Source: Debaryomyces hansenii CBS767
Taxonomy: Eukaryota; Ascomycota; Pichiomycetes; Serinales; Debaryomycetaceae
DNA length: 64,000 nt
Direction of reading: 5' to 3'
NCBI RefSeq assembly: GCF_000006445.2
Contig: NC_006046.2
Coordinates: 558,001 to 622,000, forward strand
The number at the start of each line of letters is the position of its first letter. The first letter of the stretch is position 1. The notes under the pieces were generated by a model. It had not been told where the DNA came from and did no database searches. It saw only the letters and a list, made by a program, of their open reading frames with translations. Shown one piece after another: positions 29,833-38,897 of this stretch. The position numbers and the translations under genes are program-made.

Positions 29833-31701
29833 TTAAATTTCAATAAGAATTTCAATTTCATCTCCGGTCTGCAAGTTTCTATTGTTCTCGGCCTCAAGCA
29901 TAATGTAGTTTCTTGTCGCTAATTCTAATATACTGGAAAATGAGTTCGCGGCCAAGTTTCGATTGACTGGAGTCTCGGTTCCATTTTGTAGCTTACTTTT
30001 AAGCAGCGGGATTAGAGTCGAGAATTTGATTTTGGAATACACTACTTCATTCGAATTAGACACTTCTTTGTTGACATGTTGAAAGTAATTTCTGCTCAAC
30101 TTGCAGTCGGCTTTAATGTGTTCTCCCAATAAAATACTTCTTGACTGCAAAAAATTCAAAAACTTAATCAACGTAGCCGTTATCTTAGTTTGTGAACTAA
30201 TTCGCTGTGTTAACAAGTGAGGAGCACCGGGTGTATAATCAAGACTTTCTTCTAGGAACTCCTGATCGTTTGGTACGCTGGATGATCTAGTTGACTTAGA
30301 ACGGGACCGTTTGCTTCCTGGCCTACTTCTACTCCTACTTCTAAGTTCACTGTTATTAATTTCAGGAAAGGATAAATCAAATATATCCTGCAGATCGTTG
30401 AATTCTAGAGGTATGTCTTGTTCGATTTCAAAGTTGAATTTATCCATTTCTTCATCATTGATTCGGGGTTCAATATTTCTACCAAATTCAAGGTCTTCAC
30501 TCAATTGTTTAGAATTGTATCTTTTAGGTATTCTTGGATTTAATTGAATGTTACCTGTTACATCGTGACCAAATATATACTTGCAAGTGTACTTCGTTGC
30601 AAATGGCTCCTTATTATTTTCTTCGTAGAGTAATTCATTAACAGTTGAAAATCTTTCTTTTGCTAAAGTTGCAAGTTTTAGTCTTTTATTATGAATATTC
30701 ATGATAGTGTCATAACTATCTCTAAAATTTTTCAATTCACTTGAAGAAATTTTCATACTATCATCAATTATTACCTTTTTATAGTTTCGTTTGCGCTTTG
30801 TCGATTTCTTTGTATCTAAAATTGTTGTTTGATTAGTATGTGTGTCATGCGACATATGGAAAGTTTTGTCATTTGTTATAGTTTTCTCATAGGCTCCACC
30901 AGTTATACTATCAATTGAATCCTCGCTCCTCTCAATTATTTGATCAAAGTCAATTATACTTAAATCTTCATCTTCCTGTACTTTGTTGTCAGTATTTATG
31001 TCCACTATTTTTCCATCATCGCCAAATTCAAAATCCACTGCAGCATCCGATTTGAGACTTTCGCTCAATTCATCTAGCGTGTGCAATTCTTGATCCATAA
31101 AATTCTCAATCGTCTTAGTATGCACATCTGGCACTATCGTGATTTGGCCAGTAGTAGAAGCAAACAAAGAATGATTCGTATCATAATAAAGCTGCTGATC
31201 TAGTTGTTGAATTCGTATTCTACGTTCATCCTGCACTTCCGACCCTGTGTACGGTTTAAACAAATCTTTGCTAACGTCAAAGAACGGATCTTCCTTGAGA
31301 AATATCTGATTGTGATCTCGGGCCTTAAAATTATCATATTGCAGGTGATTAATATTAATAACCGTGAAGTTTTGTTTATTTGTTAATGTATTTAAAAAAA
31401 TCTCTTTCTGGAGTTTGGTTTTGATAAGCGATACATCACTTAAAAAATAATCTATTTTTTGCTTATACATTAATGAAACCCCATATAATAGGTTAGATGA
31501 CAATCTTAAAGGGATTGTTGATTGAGGATTACCAATGATATCGCATGTCTGAGGAATTGAGATACTTAGTATATCCTTCCTCACCAACCTCCTATACGTT
31601 GTTTTGGATCCAAGAGTAGCTAATAACCAAGCAGTACTAAGACCAGTGTCAACAGAAACCTTAGAAATCAATTCATTGCTATTATTAATACTATTGTTCA
31701 T
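29833..31701 (-). CDS. REC8: Meiotic cohesin kleisin subunit Rec8
   Basis: This is a 622-residue alpha-kleisin that closes the cohesin ring in meiosis, holding sister chromatids together and supporting axis formation and recombination. The N-terminal kleisin domain (about 10-115) has S-T-A-W-L-L-A-T-L-G at 22-31, R-K-D-I-L-S-I-S-I-P and R-L-S-S-N-L-L-Y-G-V, which binds Smc3. S-T-A-W-L-L-A-T-L-G-S-K is nearer to Rec8 than to Scc1/Rad21. The middle is acidic and disordered, with an R-S/S-R-rich patch near 465-480. The C-terminal winged helix (about 540-622) binds Smc1. Presence of Rec8 implies a capacity for meiosis. A GC-rich element with CGCG lies about 68-83 bp before the ATG. Confidence 0.85.
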   Translation of the reverse strand: MNNSINNSNELISKVSVDTGLSTAWLLATLGSKTTYRRLVRKDILSISIPQTCDIIGNPQSTIPLRLSSNLLYGVSLMYKQKIDYFLSDVSLIKTKLQKEIFLNTLTNKQNFTVININHLQYDNFKARDHNQIFLKEDPFFDVSKDLFKPYTGSEVQDERRIRIQQLDQQLYYDTNHSLFASTTGQITIVPDVHTKTIENFMDQELHTLDELSESLKSDAAVDFEFGDDGKIVDINTDNKVQEDEDLSIIDFDQIIERSEDSIDSITGGAYEKTITNDKTFHMSHDTHTNQTTILDTKKSTKRKRNYKKVIIDDSMKISSSELKNFRDSYDTIMNIHNKRLKLATLAKERFSTVNELLYEENNKEPFATKYTCKYIFGHDVTGNIQLNPRIPKRYNSKQLSEDLEFGRNIEPRINDEEMDKFNFEIEQDIPLEFNDLQDIFDLSFPEINNSELRSRSRSRPGSKRSRSKSTRSSSVPNDQEFLEESLDYTPGAPHLLTQRISSQTKITATLIKFLNFLQSRSILLGEHIKADCKLSRNYFQHVNKEVSNSNEVVYSKIKFSTLIPLLKSKLQNGTETPVNRNLAANSFSSILELATRNYIMLEAENNRNLQTGDEIEILIEI

Positions 31702-31768
31702 TATGATGGATAGTTTGTCGTTTTTAACAAGTGAATACTAAAAATTGGCTGTAAAATTAAAAGAAAAA

Positions 31769-31784
31769 GCGGCGCTTTAGCGCG
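31769..31784. promoter_or_regulatory. GC-rich GCGGCGC...GCGCG element before REC8
   Basis: The block at 31769-31784 (GCGGCGCTTTAGCGCG) sits 68-83 bp upstream of the REC8 ATG in otherwise AT-rich DNA. The minus strand reads ACGCG, the MBF core, next to GCGCCGC, which resembles part of the Ume6 URS1 site (GCCGCC). It is a plausible site for cell-cycle or meiotic control. Confidence 0.4.
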
Positions 31785-31910
31785 TTTTAAACACAACCTT
31801 TTTGCAACAAGTTATCAACAAAATGCAACTACTATAAGACGGTATTTAGACCGATGATTCTAGATATATAAACGTATGTAATAATAGTAGAGAATTAAAA
31901 CTATTAAGAA

Positions 31911-34421
31911 CTATGTGATCTTGTTACTTACTGTATGCAATTTTTCATAAAGAGTAACAATCCACTTAACAGTAAGCTCAAAATTATCATCTTTCAATGA
32001 TCTATAAAGATATGGGAAAATACTATGATTAACACGAGACGAATAATAAGTGTTGTTTTCACGAGTAGAGAATTCCGGTACACCGTATAACACATGGTTA
32101 AATAACCCCTCTTGTTTAGCGTCATACATATATTGATAATCTTTATTGTTCAATGTTAAAGCGTTCTCAAAATGCAGTAATCTATAGTTAGCGAGTTTGT
32201 ATTGAGCATATATTTTCAACTTCTTTAACAGGTTGTACCACGCAAAATCTTCTATCAACTTCTGTGCAATATCATCGTTGTAGATATCTAGGGCTAGCGA
32301 ATGTTTCACTAAATCTCCAAGTAAAGAATGAATCTCTTCTAACAACATGGAAAACTTGATCTTACCGTCCAATACATCATTTTTCAAGCGTGAATATAGA
32401 CTTGATTTCTCAAGCAAATGCAATGGTACTTTTTTTGATGACCAGTCTTGAAGTTTAGGTTTGCTATCAGTGGTGAATTTATCAAAATATAAGCCTATTT
32501 TTCGGAAATACAGAACTGTTTTCATATCTATGACTTCATGCTCACCTAGGGATACAGCCAATAATCCCAAATATCTAATTAACAGACCATGCAATAATAG
32601 ATCGTTATCGATTTTACTCTTGATCAACCAATCGTATGAATAATAATTTGAGTTAGGAGTATGTATAGCTGGATCCCGTACAGGGTCATTTTCGAATTTG
32701 ATATTAATCAGTGGAACCCCCAAAAAATTCTGAAAAACAAGAGCATCTGAAGTTTTTATCAGTTCTCCAAGCAAATTATTTATAGATATATTATCTTGTT
32801 TCGCCCAATATTTATGCAAAGTGGTGAACTCTTCATCCTCATGATCATTATCATCGCCACTTCCACGATGCCCCTTATTTGGTTGTGCCTTCAAAATGGT
32901 AGAATTCTTAGGTATTGGAATGAACCTAGAAATTTTCTTCAAGACATGATTAAACATTGGATTTGAGTCTACTTTAAAACGGCTGCCCATAACCGCATCC
33001 CCATCTATGTTGATATAACAAAGTACTGGCTGTTTAGAATTAAATGCATTAGTATCATTTGTGAAAGATCTGGATCCCAAGAGACCATTATGAGTACCAT
33101 CCCAGGATACAAACTTTATAGTTCTCAATGGCTTCCATCCTAGTTTTCTTAATCTCCGAAAGTTTCTCATTATTTCAAACAAAATGACATGACTACTAAG
33201 GGGACTTGAACTCGTAAATGAATCACGCGAAGCTCCGATAATTATTTCACTATCTTTTATGATACCTTGCAACGAACCTATGACATTAGTTAGCTTTCTG
33301 TTTTTTTCTGAAGCGAATTTTGTAGTGATTTCCAATTTGAAAGGGCTTGTCTTTATTAGCGGGTAAAAAGGCCAGTGTGAAAAATCACGATTAACTACGT
33401 TGGAATTAAAAGTCTCTAATATTGGCTTCACAGAATTGAAGCTTATCGGAATCGATGGAATGGATGGACAAACCATTGCCTCTGAATTATCGAAAAAATT
33501 GAATCCGACAGTATCTCTTTGTATCGCCAGTTTCAAATACTTATTGGTGTCATTTATATCATTGATGTCATTATAGACAATGAAACCAATAGCACCATAG
33601 TTTTCCGCTATTTGTAATTTCTCAGATGTAGATAAATAAGAACTTATATTCGATCTGGCGATAACAATCTTATTCTTTGGGTCAATTTTGTTCTTTAGTA
33701 ACAATTGAAAATCTTCATTAGTACCCTCATTGACATAGATATATTCCCCAGTAGCATTTCCGGAGAACCCAAATCCATTATAAGCAGGCGTTTTAAAGGA
33801 AGGCTCGAATAAGGATGCATTGTAAACGCTGCTTCCCGTCTTGGAGTCAATTAATTCAATTGACAGCGAAAGTGGCTTCTGCAAGTTAGGAACATCATAA
33901 GTGTGTGTTTCAGTTTCCAACCCTAAGTGCTTGAAGTTTTTCTTAACGTATGAAAGCAATTCATTATTATCAGCTCCTATCAAGTTTTCATTATTTTTCC
34001 GATTTATTGTAGTGAAATTGCCTAACCACCAACTAATATAATCCTCATTTGCCACTTCATTGTAGGTATTTCCTATACTACTGAATAAGAGATAATTACG
34101 CTTGACATCCGATTTAGTCAAGTGTTGTCCATGCCATCTCCGAAAATCCCTACTTAATGAAGTTCTCGGCAAAAATGATAAATGCATCGCTATAATTGCA
34201 ACTACCCCTAATGAGCAAAACCACCAAAATCGTCTCTTTGAAAACTCTATCAACTCTCTTCTAATTTCTTCATATTTTGATTGTACGTCCTCATTATCCA
34301 TCGAGGTATCATGGGTCTGTGGCTGCTGTTGCTGTTGCAATTGTTCCAGAAGCTGACTCCGTAATAACGGAACAGTTTCGTTGTCTGACTCGTTTTGCAG
34401 GTCTCTATTTAACTGAACCAT
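31911..34421 (-). CDS. VPS70: Transferrin-receptor-like M28B family membrane protein, probably Vps70; predicted catalytically dead
   Basis: This is an 836-residue type II membrane protein. A cytosolic Q-rich tail precedes one transmembrane helix (about 65-85), then S-F-L-P-R-T-S-L-S-R-D. A protease-associated domain (about 200-330), an M28 peptidase-like domain (about 375-600) and a TFR dimerisation domain at the C-terminus follow, the order of glutamate carboxypeptidase II. The metal site looks lost. The usual H-R-D-S-W reads A-S-R-D-S-F near 397-402, the bridging Asp is absent from S-S-S-P-L-S-S, and W-D-A-E-E reads W-D-G-T-H at 440-444. S. cerevisiae relatives are Vps70, Tre1 and Tre2. I favour Vps70 from the membrane-proximal sequence and the absence of PPxY motifs. 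Vps70 is linked to vacuolar protein sorting. Confidence 0.65.
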   Translation of the reverse strand: MVQLNRDLQNESDNETVPLLRSQLLEQLQQQQQPQTHDTSMDNEDVQSKYEEIRRELIEFSKRRFWWFCSLGVVAIIAMHLSFLPRTSLSRDFRRWHGQHLTKSDVKRNYLLFSSIGNTYNEVANEDYISWWLGNFTTINRKNNENLIGADNNELLSYVKKNFKHLGLETETHTYDVPNLQKPLSLSIELIDSKTGSSVYNASLFEPSFKTPAYNGFGFSGNATGEYIYVNEGTNEDFQLLLKNKIDPKNKIVIARSNISSYLSTSEKLQIAENYGAIGFIVYNDINDINDTNKYLKLAIQRDTVGFNFFDNSEAMVCPSIPSIPISFNSVKPILETFNSNVVNRDFSHWPFYPLIKTSPFKLEITTKFASEKNRKLTNVIGSLQGIIKDSEIIIGASRDSFTSSSPLSSHVILFEIMRNFRRLRKLGWKPLRTIKFVSWDGTHNGLLGSRSFTNDTNAFNSKQPVLCYINIDGDAVMGSRFKVDSNPMFNHVLKKISRFIPIPKNSTILKAQPNKGHRGSGDDNDHEDEEFTTLHKYWAKQDNISINNLLGELIKTSDALVFQNFLGVPLINIKFENDPVRDPAIHTPNSNYYSYDWLIKSKIDNDLLLHGLLIRYLGLLAVSLGEHEVIDMKTVLYFRKIGLYFDKFTTDSKPKLQDWSSKKVPLHLLEKSSLYSRLKNDVLDGKIKFSMLLEEIHSLLGDLVKHSLALDIYNDDIAQKLIEDFAWYNLLKKLKIYAQYKLANYRLLHFENALTLNNKDYQYMYDAKQEGLFNHVLYGVPEFSTRENNTYYSSRVNHSIFPYLYRSLKDDNFELTVKWIVTLYEKLHTVSNKIT

Positions 34422-34726
34422 TTTAATCCACTTGTTTTTATCATCAGTTCTATACGATATGCTATTTTGATAGGAATAAGGATTGCCGTTGTAAAGTTAT
34501 TTACTTCGAATCGTTATCAGTTTTGTATATGCCTGACCAACTTTTAGGACAAAATTGACCACGCATAGGTCATATGACGAGTTATTAAATAGAAACTGTA
34601 TCGAATATTTAGCTAGATAGAACCACTACTACAATACACATGTACCGATATTTTATTTTATTCACCAACTTTGTAGAGAAAGAATATGCCTATAGTCTTA
34701 GCTATACAAAGATACATTGTTCCTGC

Positions 34727-34734
34727 TATATAAA
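34727..34734 (+). promoter_or_regulatory. Upstream TATA element of tRNA-Thr
   Basis: TATATAAA begins 27 bp before the tRNA 5' end, the position expected for TBP/TFIIIB upstream contacts. Confidence 0.5.
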
Positions 34735-34753
34735 ACCTAAGCCTTTAGATTAA

Positions 34754-34826
34754 GCCTTTATGGCCAAGTTGGTAAGGCACCTCACTAGTAATGAGGAGAT
34801 CGTCAGTTCGAATCTGGCTGAAGGCA
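34754..34826 (+). tRNA. tRNA-Thr (anticodon AGT)
   Basis: This 73-nt sequence folds as a full cloverleaf without intron. The acceptor GCCTTTA pairs with TGAAGGC. The anticodon stem CCTCA/TGAGG encloses loop CTAGTAA, giving anticodon AGT. The T arm is GTCAG-TTCGAAT-CTGGC and the discriminator is A. The A box (TGGCCAAGTTGG) and B box (GTTCGAATC) are intact. The sequence closely resembles yeast tRNA-Thr(AGT), which reads ACU and (as inosine) ACC. Confidence 0.95.
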
Positions 34827-34833
34827 TTTTTTT
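34827..34833 (+). terminator. Pol III terminator of tRNA-Thr
   Basis: A run of seven T follows the discriminator base directly. Confidence 0.85.
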
Positions 34834-34979
34834 GATTTTTAGCCTTTCTTTTTTTGGGACTGGATTCTATTAAATTAACCATTATAAAGCTGAAATGATT
34901 ATATATATAAGCCTGTTGATATACACTGTTGATTTGAATTATAAAAACACTGGTTAGTAGCGAATATTTTAATATTCAT

Positions 34980-35061
34980 ATGTAGTGGAATATGTAGTTG
35001 TAGATTTCGCAGAGATGCAAGTGAGCGTAAATTGTTGATGAGCATAAAGAGACTTAAATAA
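34980..35061 (+). promoter_or_regulatory. Four tiny upstream ORFs before CLF1
   Basis: Two minimal start-stop elements (ATG-TAG) occur at 34980-34985 and 34992-34997. They are followed by a 7-codon ORF at 35015-35038 and another at 35038-35061, which share one base (TGATG). The main CLF1 ATG is at 35092. A TATA run near 34903 makes it possible that all four are transcribed. Their regulatory effect is inferred. Confidence 0.4.
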
Positions 35062-35091
35062 ACAGAGTTACCGTAAGGATAATAAAGAGTA

Positions 35092-37236
35092 ATGAATACA
35101 GATGGGTTGTCAAGGGAGAAGGTATCAGATTCACAAATAACCAGTGAACAGATTTTGCAAGATGCTTTTCAACTTAAAGATGAACCTTTAAACCGTCCTA
35201 AACAATCGATCCAAGACTTGGATGAATTACGATCGTTTCAACTTACCAAAAGAAAGGAGTACGAACAGCAATTGAATAAGAATAGATTAAATTTTGGTCA
35301 GTGGTTAAGGTATGCGAAGTGGGAAGTAAAGCATAATCATGATTTTCCCAGGGCAAGATCGATTTTTGAACGTGCTTTAGAGGTGAACGTACAGCATATT
35401 CCGTTCTGGACACATTATATTCAATTTGAACTTTCACATAAAAATATAACACATGCAAGAAACTTGCTAGATAGAGCTGTAACCACATTGCCCAGGGTTG
35501 ACAAATTATGGTTTCTTTATGTGCAAACAGAAGAAACTTTGAAGAATTACCAAATGGTTAGAATAATCTTTGAAAGATGGCTATCATGGAATCCTAATCC
35601 TTCTGCATGGGATGCTTATATAAATTATGAAAAAAGATACGATGAATACGATAATGCAAGGGAGATCTACATAAGATACGTTCAAATTCATTCCTCTGGT
35701 GAAATATGGTTGAAATGGATTGATTTTGAAATGAATGACGTTCCAATAGACCCTGAACAGGTCAAACGAATCAGGAATGTCTTTGAATTATCAGTAGATT
35801 CAATGCTAGCATCAGAAGCATTAAGGGGGGATATACTGCTTGCCGAAATAATTAATAAGTGGTCACTCTGGGAGATATCAGTGAAAGAATATGAAAGGGC
35901 AAGAGCCATATTCCAATTAATGTTGAAAAGCGATACTATTCAAGAAATTATAACTCCGGAACAAAGGAATCAAATTTATCTGTCATACACCGAATTCGAG
36001 AAAAGCTACGGCGATAAAGATACTATTGAATCCAGTATCATGATAAAAAGAAAATTGAAATATGAGGAGGAAGTGAATAAATCTCCGCTGGATTACGATT
36101 CGTGGTGGTCTTATATTAGTATTTTACAACAAGAAGATAACAATGAAGTCACAAGAGAAACTTTCGAGAGAGCAATTAAGGTGATACCGACAGATGCTTT
36201 CAAATCTACGGTTTGGAGAAGATATATCTACATATGGGTCAAATATGCATTTTGGGAAGAGTTCACTATGGGTAGTATTGAGAACGGCCGAAATATCTGG
36301 AATAAAGCTTTGAAGGTTATTCCACATAAACGTTTTACATTTGCCAAGATATGGATAAGCTTTGCGCAATTTGAAATAAGAAATGATCCAGAAAATGGAT
36401 TAGCAAGCGCAAGAAAGATATTAGGTAGATCTATTGGTCAATCAAGTACTGTTAAACCCAAAAGAAAACTATTCAAATTTTACATTGAGTTAGAACAAAA
36501 ATTGGGCGAATGGGATAGAGTTAGAAAGCTTTACGAGAAATGGTTAGAACTATCATTGGTAGGAGAAAATAATCTATCTACTATTAATTCCTTATTGACC
36601 TATATTGATTTTGAGAAAAATATACAAGAGCACCAAAGATGTATTTCTCTTTTTGAATTGGGTGTTCGGTTGGCGGAAGATGATAAAATATTTACTAAAG
36701 TCAACCCATTAGAGTATATGTTGATGCAATTTATAAATTACTACAAAGAAGAAATGAGATATGCTGAAGCTAGACTGTTATATAGGAAGTTGGTCGAACG
36801 AGTCTCAACGCCTAAAGTGTGGATTTCATTTGCCTTATTCGAGTCATCGATTCCTACTGATTCTCAATTAAAGGCTTTTGAAGAAAGCACTGAAGAAGAA
36901 TTTGAATTCTCAATCGATGAAACACACAGAGAAACGACTAGAAGCGTTTTTAGGGAGGCTAATGATTTTTTCAAACACAACAATTTGAAAGAAGATAGAG
37001 CCGTTGTTATCGAAGCATGGAAACAATACGAGGAAGCCAATGGATCTGAGGAGTCGTTGAGGGATATAACCAAAAAGCTTCCTGTCATAGTCAAGAGAAG
37101 AAGATTAATAGAAGGCGAAGAAGAAGAATACTTGGATTACATATTTCCAGAGGATGAAGAAGCCAAACCATCTAAAATATCTGGCCTTAACGCATTCTTG
37201 GCCAATGCTCAAAAATGGATGGCTAATCAAAATTAG
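35092..37236 (+). CDS. CLF1: Pre-mRNA splicing factor Clf1 (Syf3, crooked-neck)
   Basis: This 714-residue spliceosome scaffold is part of the Prp19-associated (NTC) complex and is needed for tri-snRNP addition and spliceosome activation. Almost the whole protein is a run of HAT repeats (about 45-620). Each has a W-x-x-Y/W pair and a conserved Pro/Arg, as in F-G-Q-W-L-R-Y-A-K-W-E, F-W-T-H-Y-I-Q-F-E and D-K-L-W-F-L-Y-V. The repeat count and the conserved N-terminus match Clf1 (687 in S. cerevisiae). The acidic C-terminus with E-E-E-E-Y-L-D-Y is also family-like. MSL5 and CFT2 nearby act in mRNA processing, but the three genes are not a co-regulated cluster. Confidence 0.94.
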   Translation: MNTDGLSREKVSDSQITSEQILQDAFQLKDEPLNRPKQSIQDLDELRSFQLTKRKEYEQQLNKNRLNFGQWLRYAKWEVKHNHDFPRARSIFERALEVNVQHIPFWTHYIQFELSHKNITHARNLLDRAVTTLPRVDKLWFLYVQTEETLKNYQMVRIIFERWLSWNPNPSAWDAYINYEKRYDEYDNAREIYIRYVQIHSSGEIWLKWIDFEMNDVPIDPEQVKRIRNVFELSVDSMLASEALRGDILLAEIINKWSLWEISVKEYERARAIFQLMLKSDTIQEIITPEQRNQIYLSYTEFEKSYGDKDTIESSIMIKRKLKYEEEVNKSPLDYDSWWSYISILQQEDNNEVTRETFERAIKVIPTDAFKSTVWRRYIYIWVKYAFWEEFTMGSIENGRNIWNKALKVIPHKRFTFAKIWISFAQFEIRNDPENGLASARKILGRSIGQSSTVKPKRKLFKFYIELEQKLGEWDRVRKLYEKWLELSLVGENNLSTINSLLTYIDFEKNIQEHQRCISLFELGVRLAEDDKIFTKVNPLEYMLMQFINYYKEEMRYAEARLLYRKLVERVSTPKVWISFALFESSIPTDSQLKAFEESTEEEFEFSIDETHRETTRSVFREANDFFKHNNLKEDRAVVIEAWKQYEEANGSEESLRDITKKLPVIVKRRRLIEGEEEEYLDYIFPEDEEAKPSKISGLNAFLANAQKWMANQN

Positions 37237-37480
37237 TGGAATTCTATTGTCTAGGGCCTACAGTACCATAAGGCGAGTTCTCTTGCATCTCAATTGCATG
37301 ATATATAATTTATTAACTTAGTAATATTGATAGTCGTAAAGTATATCTATAGTAGAATAAGACCAATAAGCATTTTATCAAAAGAATACAACAATTTCTT
37401 AAATCTCCTCGAACCAGTATAATATTGTTCTTATAAAGGGCGTAGGGAATCACCCCATACATGTTATCATTAAAATTCGT

Positions 37481-37714
37481 CTAAAATCCACCTCTCAATG
37501 TCAAAACCAAATGTAAGGAGGCACCAGCATTTATATTCGATTCTTGAACCGTGCTATCATCGTTTAATTGGGATCCATTGAAAATCAAACGCTGCTGAGA
37601 TGGAGGAATTCCTTCCTTTTCTTCCATCATATCTTTTATACAAATAATTTTATCAGTTGGCTCAATATCAACCGGGATATCTCTACCTGTTAAAGTTTTG
37701 ACTTTCACTTGCAT
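37481..37714 (-). CDS. RUB1: Ubiquitin-like modifier Rub1 (NEDD8)
   Basis: This 77-residue beta-grasp modifier is attached to cullins to activate SCF ubiquitin ligases. The sequence is ubiquitin-like along its length. The V-K-V-K-T-L-T-G start and [14 protein letters not shown] core (about 33-45) follow S. cerevisiae Rub1, not ubiquitin. The C-terminus is L-R-G-G-F: G75-G76 form the conjugating end, and the single Phe must be removed by a Yuh1-type hydrolase. The K48 position is Ser. Unlike S. cerevisiae RUB1, no intron is needed. The gene is divergent from MTQ2 (165 bp) and converges on CLF1. Confidence 0.92.
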   Translation of the reverse strand: MQVKVKTLTGRDIPVDIEPTDKIICIKDMMEEKEGIPPSQQRLIFNGSQLNDDSTVQESNINAGASLHLVLTLRGGF

Positions 37715-37879
37715 AATTGTGTATTAACTAGCTTTAGTTATCAACAATTAGGGCGTATTAGTATGAAGTGAGTATTCGATTGATTAAATTTTGGAGCACT
37801 CTCACTGGAAAATTATGTTCAATGCTTCAGGTAAAAATGATTTTTTAGAAGATTACTGCAATATATCGTACACACAACG

Positions 37880-38557
37880 ATGCTTCCAACTCCTATAGTA
37901 AAAGATATTGATATTGATAATGTATACGAACCAGCAGAAGACTCATTTTTATTGTTAGACTGTCTAGAAGAACAATGTCTGTTCATTACAGAAAGATTCA
38001 GATCAAGAGTACCGTTGGTTACAGAAATAGGGACGGGTTCTGGGATAGTTACGACTTTCATTCAGCAGAACATATTGCCACAGTCGATGTTTATCACGAC
38101 AGATATCAATCCACATGCATGTAAAACCGTCTTGCAAACCGATAAAGACAACAATATTGATTCCAAGGACACCAAGGAACCGTACGTACTTGATTCATGT
38201 CAAATGAACTTAACAACTGGTATACGGCAAGGCACAATAGACATGCTTGTGTTCAACCCACCGTATGTTCCCGCATTTGAACTTCCCAACATTCCAACCG
38301 CAGAAGAAGATAAGACATGGTTAGATCTCGCTCTTTTGGGTGGAGAGGATGGAATGGTAGTAACATGGAGATTATTAAACGAATTGGATTCCATCTTAAC
38401 TCCCGAAATTGGGGTTGCCTACATTTTATTCTGTGCCAGAAATAAGCCGAAAGAAGTTGCAAAAATCATGCAAGAGAAGGGATGGGACGTCGAAACGATA
38501 ATTTTCAGAAAGGCAGGATGGGAAGAACTTAGTGTATTACGATTCATTAGGCCATGA
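37880..38557 (+). CDS. MTQ2: eRF1 glutamine N5-methyltransferase Mtq2
   Basis: This 225-residue class I methyltransferase modifies the GGQ glutamine of release factor eRF1 (Sup45). It acts as a complex with Trm112. The N-terminal N-V-Y-E-P-A-E-D-S-F-L-L-L-D is the HemK2/Mtq2 signature. The SAM loop G-T-G-S-G is at 51-55, and the catalytic N-P-P-Y is at 126-129, binding the substrate amide. The length is close to S. cerevisiae Mtq2 (221). Confidence 0.94.
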   Translation: MLPTPIVKDIDIDNVYEPAEDSFLLLDCLEEQCLFITERFRSRVPLVTEIGTGSGIVTTFIQQNILPQSMFITTDINPHACKTVLQTDKDNNIDSKDTKEPYVLDSCQMNLTTGIRQGTIDMLVFNPPYVPAFELPNIPTAEEDKTWLDLALLGGEDGMVVTWRLLNELDSILTPEIGVAYILFCARNKPKEVAKIMQEKGWDVETIIFRKAGWEELSVLRFIRP

Positions 38558-38897
38558 TTACTGGAATACAAGGACTGTATTGGGGCTTGAAAAATTGTCT
38601 TAGACAAAATGGTGGACATTCTTTGCAGAAAGAACTAAAATAACTCAATTTTAACAAATTAATTTGATACATGAGACCAAATCCACTACCACTATTTGTA
38701 CCATAGCATATACATAGAAACATAGAAACAATATAGACTAGTTTGACTCATTCCGAAGAAGCAAGTACTTCTCTTTGACATAAACTGTAAACCGTTTATT
38801 ATTGCATGTTAGAATTTGGGTCTACGAGATTCACAACCACAGTGAAGAGATTGAAACAACTAGTTAGACACGTTCTGTAAGATTGTGAAATATCAGT
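38558..38897. other. MTQ2-MSL5 intergenic region
   Basis: This 340-bp spacer on one strand has a tandem CATAGAAA pair at 38713-38728 and a TGACTCA (Gcn4 core) at 38744-38750. The latter is of doubtful meaning before a splicing gene. No other feature is visible. Confidence 0.5.

Larger units (their letters stand above)
34422..35091. other. Intergenic region with tRNA-Thr and CLF1 leader
   Basis: This 670-bp region lies between the VPS70-like gene (-) and CLF1 (+). It contains tRNA-Thr with its own TATA and terminator, a TATATATAA run near 34903-34911, and four tiny upstream ORFs before CLF1. No LTR remnant is recognisable around the tRNA. Confidence 0.7.

Noticed and set aside
34422..34753. 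LTR or Ty remnant beside tRNA-Thr
   Set aside because: No TG...CA ends, target duplications or reverse-transcriptase fragments are visible.
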